Shown here piece by piece: positions 50,505-59,290 of a stretch of DNA of 64,000 nucleotides (positions are counted from its first letter, which is position 1; every line of letters starts with the position of its first letter). Made by a program: the position numbers and the translations under genes. Source of the stretch: JBEEJL01 sp043744215 (GTDB lineage: Bacteria > Pseudomonadota > Gammaproteobacteria > Burkholderiales > JBEEJL01); assembly GCA_043744215.1 (NCBI GenBank), contig JAYTVC010000083.1:62001-126000 (forward strand), given 5' to 3'. The notes below the pieces were generated by a model. The model did no database searches, was not told the origin of the DNA, and saw only the letters and a program-made list of their open reading frames with translations.

Positions 50505-52502
50505 TTAATACTTGTTGCCAGCCTTAGCAAATTTTTTTAGCGTCTCATGCTGTAATTCTGCGGCTGCCCTTCTCTCTGCCATTTTGCGTAAGGTGTGGTT
50601 GATTTCGTCGGCGTTTGCCAACTCGGCAACATGCATTTCCGCAACAGTTTGTCCCAAGGGCGCTTGCAAAATCAAATTGGCGTTCCAGCTTTGCCCAGCC
50701 CGCATGGCGATAGGCGAACCAAGCGTATCAATAACATTCGGGTCCAGCCACGGAGCCATCTGTTGTAAAACAATTTTCAGCCGGGGCTTGATTGCGGTTT
50801 CCGTCACGCGGCTGCGCTGGCCCCAATCCACGATGAGATTGCTGCCGGTGGTGGTGGAAGTAAACGGCCCGGTAACGGCCACATCGCGCCTGACGTTGTG
50901 ACGGTAGAACATCATGTATTCTTCAAACAGCATGGCGAAGTCTTCATACTGGCTGGAGAAATTATATTCGTCGCTGGCCTGGTCTGGCGAGAAAAAGCGG
51001 GTGATGTCTGCCGGCATATAGGCTTTCTGCACGGCGCTCGCTGCGGCCCCGGCAAAATTTACCCGTCCGAGGCCGAACATTTCCTGTGACAGCAGCGGCG
51101 ATGCGCTGGTTAACACGTTCGAGCCACGGGTAGTTGATGCGGAAACAGCCTGGTACGGATTAGTTTGCAGGCTCAGATTCGCGCGCGTTGATGAGGGTAA
51201 AAAATCATTGGCGTGGGCTAGCTCGTGATAAAGCAAATCACCCAATTCATAGGTGAGGTAATCAACGCTGCGGGCGATGCGGCGTGTTTTGGGGAAGCCG
51301 ACACGCGCGTTGTTGTTGTTCACGACATACCGCCACGGCATCGCATAGTGCAGCTCGCTTCCGAAGCTGGAACGGTAATCCGGCGCTTCGTTGATGACAT
51401 CGCGCTCAGCCGGGTTCAGCCAGAGATTTTCCGCATCGAGATAAATGGCGCCAGTTGGAAAATAATAAAACGAGGGCCGCACATGCGAGCCGATAACGAT
51501 GGCGGTGACGCTACCCAGCAGGCGGCGCAAATCGCCGTTCACATCCTGCGTGCGTAAAAATGTTTCGAAGTTGGCGCCCATCCAGTCGTGGGATACGACC
51601 ACATGATCCATCACCTGTTCAACTGTCGGCAATTGCCCCGCCGCTTGCTGGCCTATGAGCGGCAATTTGGAAAACGGGCAAACGTTGGCCGCCGAAATGT
51701 CGATGCTGTACACGCAGGCGGGCAATGCCGCCGCGTAGGCACCGTCGAATTTATACGCATGCACCGGCGATACTTTGATGCCTTCAAAAAAAGCGCCGCC
51801 GCCTGCCGCTGCCGTCGCGTTTTTTTGTGACACGACAACCCAGGCATCGTCGGCATCCGTTGTGCCCGCCGCTGTGCGCAAGGTGACGCGAAACTTGAAC
51901 AACTCGTCCCGGCTCACCAGGGGCGCTTTGAATTGCAATAGCGTGCTGTCGGCCGCAGGGGCTTGTAGTGTCACCGTCGGGCCATCAATTTGCGCCCAGC
52001 TAACCGATGTGACTGCATCGCCCGTTGCCAGCGTCGGCCAAGCGCGCAACGATACATCGCTGCCGCCAAATACGAATTGATCGGCTCGCGCTGAAATCGT
52101 GCTGGTTGTCATACCCGCTGTCGCATTGATCGACACATTGCTTGAGCGGGCAATCCCGCTCGCATCGGTGACATCGACATGAAAAGTATAGGTGCCAGCA
52201 GCGGGCGGCTCGAAGCTGATGGCTTGCATGCGCTCGCCATAAAGTGGCAGAATGTCGCCGCCAGTCTGCGTCCATTTCACTGCCCTCAGCGCGCCAGCGC
52301 AGCCGAATACCGTTGCAGCAGCGGGCTTACCCACTGTGGCGCTCCCATCGGCCAGTGTCGCTATGCCGTCAAGCGACGCCGCGCAGGCAACAGCCAGCGC
52401 CGATTGCTGATTGCCCTGGCTATTACCTGTATCCGATCCGCCGCCGCAGGAACCCAGCATCAGGGCGCTTACCGCAATGAGTAATGGTGAAAAAATTTTC
52501 AT
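50505..52502 (-). CDS. Lipoprotein with HExxH metallopeptidase motif
   Basis: A 665-residue lipoprotein (lipobox LMLGSC, then a GGG linker). The first ~230 residues contain Ig-like/PKD-type strands; the second half carries HELAH (426-430) in DLLYHELAHANDF and a downstream EDFAMLFEEYMMF helix that could supply the third zinc ligand. This suggests a secreted zinc metallopeptidase, but I do not recognise the family. Start at 52502, where the signal begins; a 17-codon extension is rejected. Confidence 0.7.
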   Translation of the reverse strand: MKIFSPLLIAVSALMLGSCGGGSDTGNSQGNQQSALAVACAASLDGIATLADGSATVGKPAAATVFGCAGALRAVKWTQTGGDILPLYGERMQAISFEPPAAGTYTFHVDVTDASGIARSSNVSINATAGMTTSTISARADQFVFGGSDVSLRAWPTLATGDAVTSVSWAQIDGPTVTLQAPAADSTLLQFKAPLVSRDELFKFRVTLRTAAGTTDADDAWVVVSQKNATAAAGGGAFFEGIKVSPVHAYKFDGAYAAALPACVYSIDISAANVCPFSKLPLIGQQAAGQLPTVEQVMDHVVVSHDWMGANFETFLRTQDVNGDLRRLLGSVTAIVIGSHVRPSFYYFPTGAIYLDAENLWLNPAERDVINEAPDYRSSFGSELHYAMPWRYVVNNNNARVGFPKTRRIARSVDYLTYELGDLLYHELAHANDFLPSSTRANLSLQTNPYQAVSASTTRGSNVLTSASPLLSQEMFGLGRVNFAGAAASAVQKAYMPADITRFFSPDQASDEYNFSSQYEDFAMLFEEYMMFYRHNVRRDVAVTGPFTSTTTGSNLIVDWGQRSRVTETAIKPRLKIVLQQMAPWLDPNVIDTLGSPIAMRAGQSWNANLILQAPLGQTVAEMHVAELANADEINHTLRKMAERRAAAELQHETLKKFAKAGNKY

Positions 52503-52613
52503 AAAATTGAGCGCAAAGCGCTGCCAAAAAATTGAAGTACAACAGGTTACCAAGTAAACAGCGCAAGCGAAACCTGGTGTATGAATTCAGCCTAAGTGCA
52601 TTTATCAAACCGA

Positions 52614-52641
52614 TAAAATATTGTTTATAATCAAATAGTTA
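52614..52641 (-). promoter_or_regulatory. AT-rich element with IHF-like core (copy D)
   Basis: AATCAAATAGTTA (52629-52641) is a perfect WATCARNNNNTTR match, preceded by AATATTGTTTAT. It lies in the divergent gap between the metallopeptidase lipoprotein and rpoE, 126 bases from the former. The other ~300 bases of this gap show no gene. Confidence 0.45.
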
Positions 52642-52846
52642 CAATATCTCACGAATGCGACGATGGATTGTCATCCGCGCCTGTTCGTTAAACAAAATGA
52701 TGCCATTCACGAACCAAACAGTATTCACACCAGTCTCGTGATGACACTTTAAAAAATCAGCAATCAACATGCCCTCATTTAAAACCGCTACAGCTTCTCC
52801 GCTAAGTCTTGTGATAAGCCTGCAAATGCCGCTACACTTGTGCACC

Positions 52847-53488
52847 ATGAACAAGCGGCCAGAACCATTGAATAATCCCGGCATTATCGTCAAGTCCGAT
52901 GTGGACCTGGAATTGGTCACGCGCGCGCAAAACGGCGACCGCACGGCGTTCGATGCGCTGGTGGTGCGCCATCAGCGTCGACTTGCCAATATTATTTCGC
53001 GCTTTGTCCGCATTCCGCAGGAAGTGGAAGACGTGACGCAGGAAGCCTTTGTCAAAGCCTACAAAGGCCTTAAATCGTTTCGTGGCGACAGCACATTTTC
53101 CACCTGGCTGCATCGCATTGGCGTCAACACGGCTAAAAATTATCTGGTCGCACAAAAACGCAAATTGCCCTTGCACAAAACAACCGGCGACGAACAGGAA
53201 AACGATTGGCAGGACACCAGCCTTGCCGGCGCCAACATGGAAGACCCGGAGCGCCTGCTGCTGGCCAAGCAAATTGGCGAAGCGATTATGTCTGCCATGA
53301 ACGAACTGCCACAGGTTGAACGCACCGCACTCACCCTACGTGAACTCGATGGCGAGAGCTACGAAGCCATATCGGTCATCATGAATTGTCCCGTGGGCAC
53401 CGTGCGCTCGCGCATTTTCCGCGCCCGCGAATATATAGCAGCCGCGCTCAAACCCTTACTTGAACCCGGCAGAAGCAAGAGGTGGTAG
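52847..53488 (+). CDS. rpoE: RpoE-type ECF sigma factor
   Basis: A 213-residue ECF sigma factor: region 2 (DALVVRHQRRLANIISRFV, then DVTQEAFVKAYKGLKSFRGDSTFSTWLHRI) and region 4 (LPQVERTALTLRELDGESYEAISVIMNCPVGTVRSRIFRARE). It matches sigma-E/AlgU of beta- and gamma-proteobacteria, which handles envelope stress. The start at 52847 is preferred over an upstream ATG that adds 26 unrelated residues. Its anti-sigma partner gene follows one base later. Confidence 0.93.
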   Translation: MNKRPEPLNNPGIIVKSDVDLELVTRAQNGDRTAFDALVVRHQRRLANIISRFVRIPQEVEDVTQEAFVKAYKGLKSFRGDSTFSTWLHRIGVNTAKNYLVAQKRKLPLHKTTGDEQENDWQDTSLAGANMEDPERLLLAKQIGEAIMSAMNELPQVERTALTLRELDGESYEAISVIMNCPVGTVRSRIFRAREYIAAALKPLLEPGRSKRW

Positions 53489-53489
53489 T

Positions 53490-53744
53490 GTGAACGAAAA
53501 ACTTTCTCAAATAATAGACAACGAATTCGAAACAGAAAATGTAACGGAGCTAGTCACGTTGCTTGGAAACGATGCCTATGTGCGCGAGCAGTGGACCGTA
53601 TCGCATTTGATCGGCGATGCTATCAAAGGCCTGGTCGTCGCTGACGATGGATTCTCGATACGCATTTTTGCAGCGTTGAAAAATGTTCACATCGATCCGC
53701 ACTACGATCCTTTATCCGAACCACAGTACGGATCCGAACCATAA
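53490..53744 (+). CDS. Short RseA-like anti-sigma factor without membrane anchor
   Basis: A GTG-started, 84-residue protein whose sequence (EKLSQIIDNEFETENVTELVTLLGNDAYVREQWTVSHLIGDAIKG, then FSIRIFAALKNV) matches the sigma-binding N-terminal domain of RseA/MucA. The usual transmembrane helix and periplasmic domain are missing; the protein ends at a TAA right after a Pro/Tyr-rich tail. No rseB, rseC or protease gene follows. It may be a soluble anti-sigma free of the normal membrane proteolysis switch, or a 3' truncated gene. Confidence 0.75.
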   Translation: MNEKLSQIIDNEFETENVTELVTLLGNDAYVREQWTVSHLIGDAIKGLVVADDGFSIRIFAALKNVHIDPHYDPLSEPQYGSEP

Positions 53745-53927
53745 TACTGTGTGTAAATTCTGTCTCTGACACTTATCATCCTCTGATATAATTCGGCCAG
53801 CGGTTTTCGCTCCAGTCTTCCCGCCGTTTCTTCTGCAAATATTTACTTTCTCGTCTGCCTAAGACTGGCGCTACGGTAAACGATAGCGACAGGCCGATGT
53901 TGTTTCGCATTTCACTATTGGAAATTT

Positions 53928-55373
53928 ATGTCATTCTCATCTCTCGGCCTGTCCGATGAACTGGTTCGTGCTGTCGCCGATAAAGGCTACACCGAGCCCA
54001 CACCCATTCAAAAACAAGCGATACCCGCCGTGTTATCCGGTGGCGATTTACTCGCCGGCGCGCAAACCGGCACCGGCAAAACCGCTGGCTTCGTGTTGCC
54101 GATTTTGCATTTGCTCACCAACAAAAAAACCAAAGGCCCATCCGAAGGCCGCGCGCCCATTCGCGTACTGATCCTCACGCCCACGCGTGAACTCGCCGCG
54201 CAAGTCGAAGAAAGCGTGCGCGATTATGGTAAATATTTGAAGCTCAATTCAATGATGATGTTTGGCGGCGTGAACATCAACCCACAAATCAAACAACTGC
54301 GCAGCCGCGTGGATATTCTCGTCGCCACACCGGGCCGTTTACTCGACCATGTGCAGCAAAAAACCCTCGACCTGTCGCACATCGAAATTTTTGTGCTCGA
54401 CGAAGCGGATCGTATGCTGGATATGGGTTTCATCCGCGACATCAAACGCGTGATGGCGCTGCTGCCGAAGCATCGGCAAAATTTATTGTTCTCGGCGACG
54501 TTCTCGGAAGAAATAAAACTGCTCGCTGATAATTTATTGAACAAACCTGCGCTGATCGAAGTGGCACGGCGCAATCAGACGGCGGAATTGATTTCACAAA
54601 AAGTGCATCCGGTAGACCGCGATAAAAAACGTCAGCTTCTCTCGCATCTGATCAAGAAAAACGATTGGCACCAGGTGCTCGTGTTTACGCGCACCAAACA
54701 TGGCGCGAACCGTTTGTCCGAACAATTGAACGACGACGGCATTACCGCGATGGCCATCCACGGCAACAAAAGCCAGCCCGCGCGCACCCGCGCTCTCGCG
54801 GAATTTAAGGACGGCAGCCTGCAAGTTTTAGTCGGCACCGACATTGCCGGTCGCGGCATCGACATCAGCGGCTTGCCCCATGTGGTGAATTACGAATTGC
54901 CCAATGTGCCCGAAGACTACGTGCATCGCATCGGCCGCACCGGGCGCGCAGGCGTCGAAGGCGAAGCGATTTCGCTGGTGTGCATCGACGAACATCCCTT
55001 TCTGAGCAACATCGAACGCCTGATTAAACGCGAAATTCCTGTCGAGAAAATTGCCGGCTTCGAGCCCGACCCGCGCATCAAGGCCGAGCCGATTTTGCTG
55101 GGCGGGCAACGGCAAGCGCAGCGTCACGGCCAAAGCCGTGGCGGACAAGCGCGACAAGGTCAGGGACGCGGGCAAGGCCAACCGGGCCAGTCGCAATCGC
55201 GCCAAGGCCAGGCCGCACAAGGCCAAGCCTCGCAAGGCAAAACACACGCGGGCAACATCGCAGCCGTTGTTGGCGCAAAGCCCGCACCGCGCGCTGGGCC
55301 CGCCGGCCCGCGCAGCGGCGCGGCGGCACCAAGACCTGCATCGGCGCGCAGACCGGTGAATCGCGGACGCTAA
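53928..55373 (+). CDS. rhlE: DEAD-box RNA helicase RhlE
   Basis: A 481-residue helicase: Q motif (about 22-28), AQTGTGKT (motif I), PTRELAAQ, TPGRLLD, DEAD (motif II), SAT (III), and the C-terminal ARTRALAEFKDG, TDIAGRGIDI and HRIGRTGRAG (motif VI). A long Gln/Gly/Arg-rich tail (about 385-481) fits RhlE. It unwinds RNA in ribosome assembly and RNA decay. The sequence before it has a long leader, as is common for cold-inducible helicases. Confidence 0.93.
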   Translation: MSFSSLGLSDELVRAVADKGYTEPTPIQKQAIPAVLSGGDLLAGAQTGTGKTAGFVLPILHLLTNKKTKGPSEGRAPIRVLILTPTRELAAQVEESVRDYGKYLKLNSMMMFGGVNINPQIKQLRSRVDILVATPGRLLDHVQQKTLDLSHIEIFVLDEADRMLDMGFIRDIKRVMALLPKHRQNLLFSATFSEEIKLLADNLLNKPALIEVARRNQTAELISQKVHPVDRDKKRQLLSHLIKKNDWHQVLVFTRTKHGANRLSEQLNDDGITAMAIHGNKSQPARTRALAEFKDGSLQVLVGTDIAGRGIDISGLPHVVNYELPNVPEDYVHRIGRTGRAGVEGEAISLVCIDEHPFLSNIERLIKREIPVEKIAGFEPDPRIKAEPILLGGQRQAQRHGQSRGGQARQGQGRGQGQPGQSQSRQGQAAQGQASQGKTHAGNIAAVVGAKPAPRAGPAGPRSGAAAPRPASARRPVNRGR

Positions 55374-55504
55374 ATAAAAAACCGTTCGCCCTGAGTAGCG
55401 GCTTCATCGCGTATTGAAGGGTGAATGGATAATTTACGCAAACCATTTTATTAACGTTAATGTGAGATCGCCTGCAAAGGATTGCCGATCTACTTTTCTC
55501 GTGC

Positions 55505-55636
55505 GTCATTCCCGCGCAGGCGGGAATCCAGCGATATAAATAAGCACTAGATTCCCGCCTTCGCGGGAATGACGGCCAGGCGGGAATCCTGCGATATAAA
55601 TAAGCCACTAGATTCCCGCCTTCGCGGGAATGACGA
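55505..55636. repeat. Two tandem ~58-base repeats with GC-rich hairpins
   Basis: Two units (about 55517-55574 and 55577-55634) share AGGCGGGAATCC, GCGATATAAATAAGC and CACTAGATTCCCGCC, then TTCGCGGGAATGAC. Each has inverted ATTCCCGC/GCGGGAAT arms. This is a dispersed repeat of the REP/dRS type common in beta-proteobacteria. The rest of 55374-55707 also holds a CCGTTCG...GGGTGAATGG piece of the same repeat class as at 57890. Confidence 0.8.
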
Positions 55637-55672
55637 CGATGTTTTGAATCTAAAGCAGCCTTATCAAAATGA

Positions 55673-55700
55673 TAAATAATTGAATATAATCAAATACTTA
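55673..55700 (-). promoter_or_regulatory. AT-rich element with IHF-like core (copy G)
   Basis: AATCAAATACTTA (55688-55700) is a perfect WATCARNNNNTTR match preceded by ATTGAATAT. It ends seven bases before the ychJ-like start but in the opposite orientation to most copies. Confidence 0.4.
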
Positions 55701-55707
55701 TATAATA

Positions 55708-56109
55708 ATGCACTCAGACGTTAAAGCGCCTTGTTATTGCGGCAATCAAAAAACTTTTGCGCATTGTTGCGCGCAATATCTCAACAAAAATAGTATCGCG
55801 CCAAACGCCGAAGCGTTGATGCGTTCGCGCTACACCTCCTACGTTTTAGAATGCGAAGATTATTTACTCGCCACCTGGCACACCACAACCCGCCCTGCTT
55901 CGCTCGCGCTCAACACCGAACCCAAAACAAAATGGCTCGGCCTCGAAGTCATTCGGCATGAAGTGAATGCGCAGAATGCCAGCCGAGCCATCGTTGAATT
56001 TATCGCGCGCTACAAAGTGAATGGCCGTGCGCATCGCTTGCATGAGGTGAGTCATTTTGTGCGTGAAGATGGCGTGTGGTTTTATGTAGATGGCATCACC
56101 AAGCCATAG
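55708..56109 (+). CDS. ychJ: YchJ-family SEC-C motif protein
   Basis: A 133-residue protein of the UPF0225/YchJ type: N-terminal zinc-binding CYCGNQKTFAHCC (SEC-C motif) and a small NTF2-like domain (LMRSRYTSYVLECEDYLLATWH, then VEFIARYKVNGRAHRLHEVSHFVREDG). It is shorter than the two-SEC-C versions. Function unknown. It is well conserved across proteobacteria. Confidence 0.88.
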   Translation: MHSDVKAPCYCGNQKTFAHCCAQYLNKNSIAPNAEALMRSRYTSYVLECEDYLLATWHTTTRPASLALNTEPKTKWLGLEVIRHEVNAQNASRAIVEFIARYKVNGRAHRLHEVSHFVREDGVWFYVDGITKP

Positions 56110-56228
56110 CCATCACATCACTCCAATACTCACATCCCCTCCCCTTCAAGAGGAGGAGCGTCGCTCCATTCGACTGCCACCTCTATAGCCGGTAAAATCC
56201 ACACTTCACTCAATTAGCAGCAAACGCC

Positions 56229-57878
56229 ATGACCAGCCTCAACGAATTACCCCTCACCGACGAACCGCGCAACGCCCCTGCCGAACTCATCGCGCGCGAA
56301 GTAAAGCGTCGCCGCACCTTCGGCATCATCTCGCACCCGGACGCGGGCAAGACGACGCTCACGGAAAAACTATTGCTGTTCTCCGGCGCGATTCAACTCG
56401 CTGGCACGGTAAAGGGCCGCAAGAGCGGCCGCCATGCGACATCCGACTGGATGGACATCGAAAAGCAGCGCGGCATTTCCGTCGCCAGCTCGGTGATGCA
56501 ATTCGATTTTCGCGATCACACGGTGAACCTGCTCGATACGCCGGGCCACCAGGATTTTTCAGAAGACACCTATCGCGTGCTCACCGCCGTCGATTCTGCG
56601 CTGATGGTGATCGACGCGGCCAAAGGCGTGGAAACACAAACCATCAAACTCTTAAACGTGTGCCGCATGCGTAACACGCCCATCATCACCTTTATCAACA
56701 AAATGGACCGCGAGACGCGCGACCCGTTGGAGTTGCTCGATGAAGTCGAATCGGTGCTCAAAATTCAGTGCGCGCCGGTGACGTGGCCCATCGGCATGGG
56801 CAAAAGTTTTCGCGGCGTGTATCACTTGTTGCGTGATGAAATTTTGTTGTTCACACCGGGCGAAGAAAAAGCCAATCAAGCAGTCGAAGTCATCAAAGGC
56901 ATCGATAACCCGCGTCTGGCCGCCATGTTTCCGATGGAAATTGCGCAATTAAAAATGGAAGTCGAACTCGTACACGGCGCATCGCATCCTTTCGATTTGG
57001 TTAGATTTTTAGAGGGCAAACAAACGCCGGTTTTTTTCGGCTCGGCCATTAACAACTTCGGCGTGCGCGAAATTTTGGATGCACTCATCGACTGGGCACC
57101 GAGTCCGCGCGCGCGCGACGCGACCATCCGCGATGTCGATCCGAACGAGCAAAATTTCAGCGGCTTCGTGTTCAAAATCCAGGCGAATATGGATGCCAAC
57201 CACCGCGACCGCATCGCCTTTTTGCGCGTGTGCTCCGGCCGCTTTGAGCGCGGCATGAAAATAAAACATTTGCGCTTGGAGCGCGAAATAAGAGTCTCCA
57301 ACGTCGTCACCTTCATGGCCGCCAGCCGCGAGCAAGTCGAAGAAGCCTACGCCGGCGACATCATCGGCCTGCCCAACCACGGCAACATGCAAATCGGCGA
57401 CAGCTTCAGTGAAGGCGAACCGCTGCAATTCACCGGCATCCCCTACTTTGCGCCAGAAATTTTCCGCTCCGTGCGCATCCGCAACCCGATCAAGGTCAAG
57501 CAATTGCACAAGGGCCTGCAACAGTTGGGCGAAGAAGGCGCGGTGCAAGTATTTAAACCCGTCAACGGCGGCGACTTGATACTCGGCGCAGTCGGCACAT
57601 TGCAATTCGACGTCGTCGCCAGCCGCCTGCAAAACGAATACGGCGTCGATGCCGTGTTCGAAGGCACGCAAACCAACAGCGCCCGATGGGTCACCTGCGA
57701 GGACAAAAAAATGCTCGCCGACTTCGAGAGAGCGTTAGCCCACAACGTCGCCTTTGATGCCGCCAACAACATGGCCTACCTCGCGCCGTCGAATATCAAT
57801 CTTGAACTCACGCAGGAACGCTGGCCGAAGCTCACGTTTCACGCAACAAGGGAACATGCGGTGAAGTTGGGAAGTTAA
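56229..57878 (+). CDS. prfC: Peptide chain release factor 3
   Basis: A 549-residue translational GTPase that recycles RF1/RF2 from ribosomes. G motifs are clear: HPDAGKTTLTEK (G1), DTPGHQDFSEDTYR (G3), NKMDRETRD (G4). An EF-G-like domain 2 and a C-terminal domain follow. The last ~105 bases of the gene are copied about 1.05 kb downstream as part of a segmental duplication. Confidence 0.96.
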   Translation: MTSLNELPLTDEPRNAPAELIAREVKRRRTFGIISHPDAGKTTLTEKLLLFSGAIQLAGTVKGRKSGRHATSDWMDIEKQRGISVASSVMQFDFRDHTVNLLDTPGHQDFSEDTYRVLTAVDSALMVIDAAKGVETQTIKLLNVCRMRNTPIITFINKMDRETRDPLELLDEVESVLKIQCAPVTWPIGMGKSFRGVYHLLRDEILLFTPGEEKANQAVEVIKGIDNPRLAAMFPMEIAQLKMEVELVHGASHPFDLVRFLEGKQTPVFFGSAINNFGVREILDALIDWAPSPRARDATIRDVDPNEQNFSGFVFKIQANMDANHRDRIAFLRVCSGRFERGMKIKHLRLEREIRVSNVVTFMAASREQVEEAYAGDIIGLPNHGNMQIGDSFSEGEPLQFTGIPYFAPEIFRSVRIRNPIKVKQLHKGLQQLGEEGAVQVFKPVNGGDLILGAVGTLQFDVVASRLQNEYGVDAVFEGTQTNSARWVTCEDKKMLADFERALAHNVAFDAANNMAYLAPSNINLELTQERWPKLTFHATREHAVKLGS

Positions 57879-58160
57879 GCAAAACAAAAGCCGTTCGTCC
57901 TGAGCCCAGTCGAAGGATGCGCTCCATTCATGGTTCGACAAGCTCACCACGAACGGATATTTTAGCGAGCGCGATGTGTATCGGTTTAAGCGGCGGAGTA
58001 GATTTTATTTTTTGGTGATGGGGACGCTGCGCTTTGCCCATCCTACGAATTCTAAATACCAACACAAGCTGACAAATCAACCAAGAAATTCCCACCCCTT
58101 CAAGGCGAGAGCCAGTGCGGGGATGGCTGAAACGCTACACCACCGACTAAAGTAAAGTGA
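57775..58160. repeat. Segmental duplication, copy 1 (starts inside prfC)
   Basis: This ~385-base block (prfC end, a CCGTTCGTCC...GGACGAACGG-type palindromic repeat, a fragment of the 3' end of the neighbouring secreted-protein gene, and CTGCGCTTTGCCCATCCTACG) is repeated at about 58827-59216. The piece at about 57970-58010 copies the end of the 58170-58715 gene (CGGTTTAAGCGG then GTAG), showing repeated local duplication. Confidence 0.8.
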
Positions 58161-58169
58161 GATATCGAC

Positions 58170-58715
58170 ATGAAAAAATGCATCTATAGCTCAGCCTTAA
58201 GCGCAGTTTTATTTCTGTTTATTTCTACGGAATCTTTTGGCTTATCCAATTCAGGAACTGATTTTTATCTACCCTTTCAAGGTAAATGGATCGGCACCCT
58301 CGAATACCGCGACTACAGCAATAACAAGCGCGTGACTTTGCCGACAGAGCTGGAAGTGCTTGCCGGCAACGACGACAAGACGATGACGTTCAACTACACC
58401 TATGACGATGGACCGGGGAAGACGGAGAAATCGTCGTCGGAAGTTTCGTTTGATTTAATTCAGAAAAAATATATTTCGATTTCTGGCGACGGCAAGTCGC
58501 GGGATGAGTATGCGATGAAAGGTCTTAATGCGTTTGCCAGGGCCGGTGGCGGAACTTTGGTGTTGACTGGCAAAGGGATGGAGAACGATAAAGCAGTGGA
58601 TGTGCGCAGTACGTTAACCGTGACGAAGATGCGCTATGTGTTGAAGCGCGAGACGCGCTTGCCAGGCAAGAAGTTTTTGTTTCGGCATGTGTATCGGTTT
58701 AAGCGGGTGAAGTAG
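58170..58715 (+). CDS. Unknown exported protein between duplicated blocks
   Basis: A 181-residue protein with a signal peptide (about 1-25, ending ESFGLSNSG) and a mature domain of mostly beta character (FQGKWIGTLEYRDYSNNKRVTLPTELEVLAGN, KTMTFNYTYDDGPG). No family is recognised. Its 3' end exists in two further degraded copies, at about 57970 and 59030, so the gene has been part of a local amplification. Confidence 0.7.
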   Translation: MKKCIYSSALSAVLFLFISTESFGLSNSGTDFYLPFQGKWIGTLEYRDYSNNKRVTLPTELEVLAGNDDKTMTFNYTYDDGPGKTEKSSSEVSFDLIQKKYISISGDGKSRDEYAMKGLNAFARAGGGTLVLTGKGMENDKAVDVRSTLTVTKMRYVLKRETRLPGKKFLFRHVYRFKRVK

Positions 58716-58826
58716 GTTTTATTTTTTGTGATGGGCACGCTGCGCTTTGCCCATCCTACGAATTCACAGCCCGCTAATTCACAATCTGCAAATTCACAGC
58801 CTGCAAATTACCCAAAGACAACCTTG

Positions 58827-59216
58827 CCTACCTTGCGCCGTCGAACATCAACCTTGAACTCACGCAAGAACGCTGGCCGCAACTGAAGTTTCATTCGACG
58901 TGAGAACATGCGGTGAAGTTGGGAACATAAGCAAAACAAAAGAGCCGTTCGTCCTGAGCCCAGTCGAAGGATGCGCTCCATTCATGGTTCGACAAGCTCA
59001 CCACGAACGGATATTTTAGCGAGCGCGATGAGCATCGGTTTAAGCGGGTAAAGTAGGTTTTATTTTTTGGTGATGGGCACGCTGCGCTTTGCCCATCCTA
59101 CGAATTCTAAATACCAACACAAGCTGACAAATCAACCAAGAAATTCCCTCCCCTTCAAGGGGAGGGCCAGGGTGGGGATGGGTGAAACGCGGCAACACCG
59201 ACAGTAGTAAAGAAAG
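58827..59216. repeat. Segmental duplication, copy 2 (prfC tail fragment)
   Basis: A diverged copy of 57775-58160. It begins with CCTACC-TTGCGCCGTCGAAC, a piece of prfC sequence without the rest of that gene, and ends near GATGGGTGAAACG. Differences from copy 1 are scattered. The prfC piece is frameshifted and non-coding here. The remainder of 58716-59290 shows no gene. Confidence 0.8.
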
Positions 59217-59290
59217 AAATTATCACGTGCAGCCGTGCCCCAGAAATGTACAAGCTCTTGGACATCCCGGAATATTATTGAAGCCTGAAT

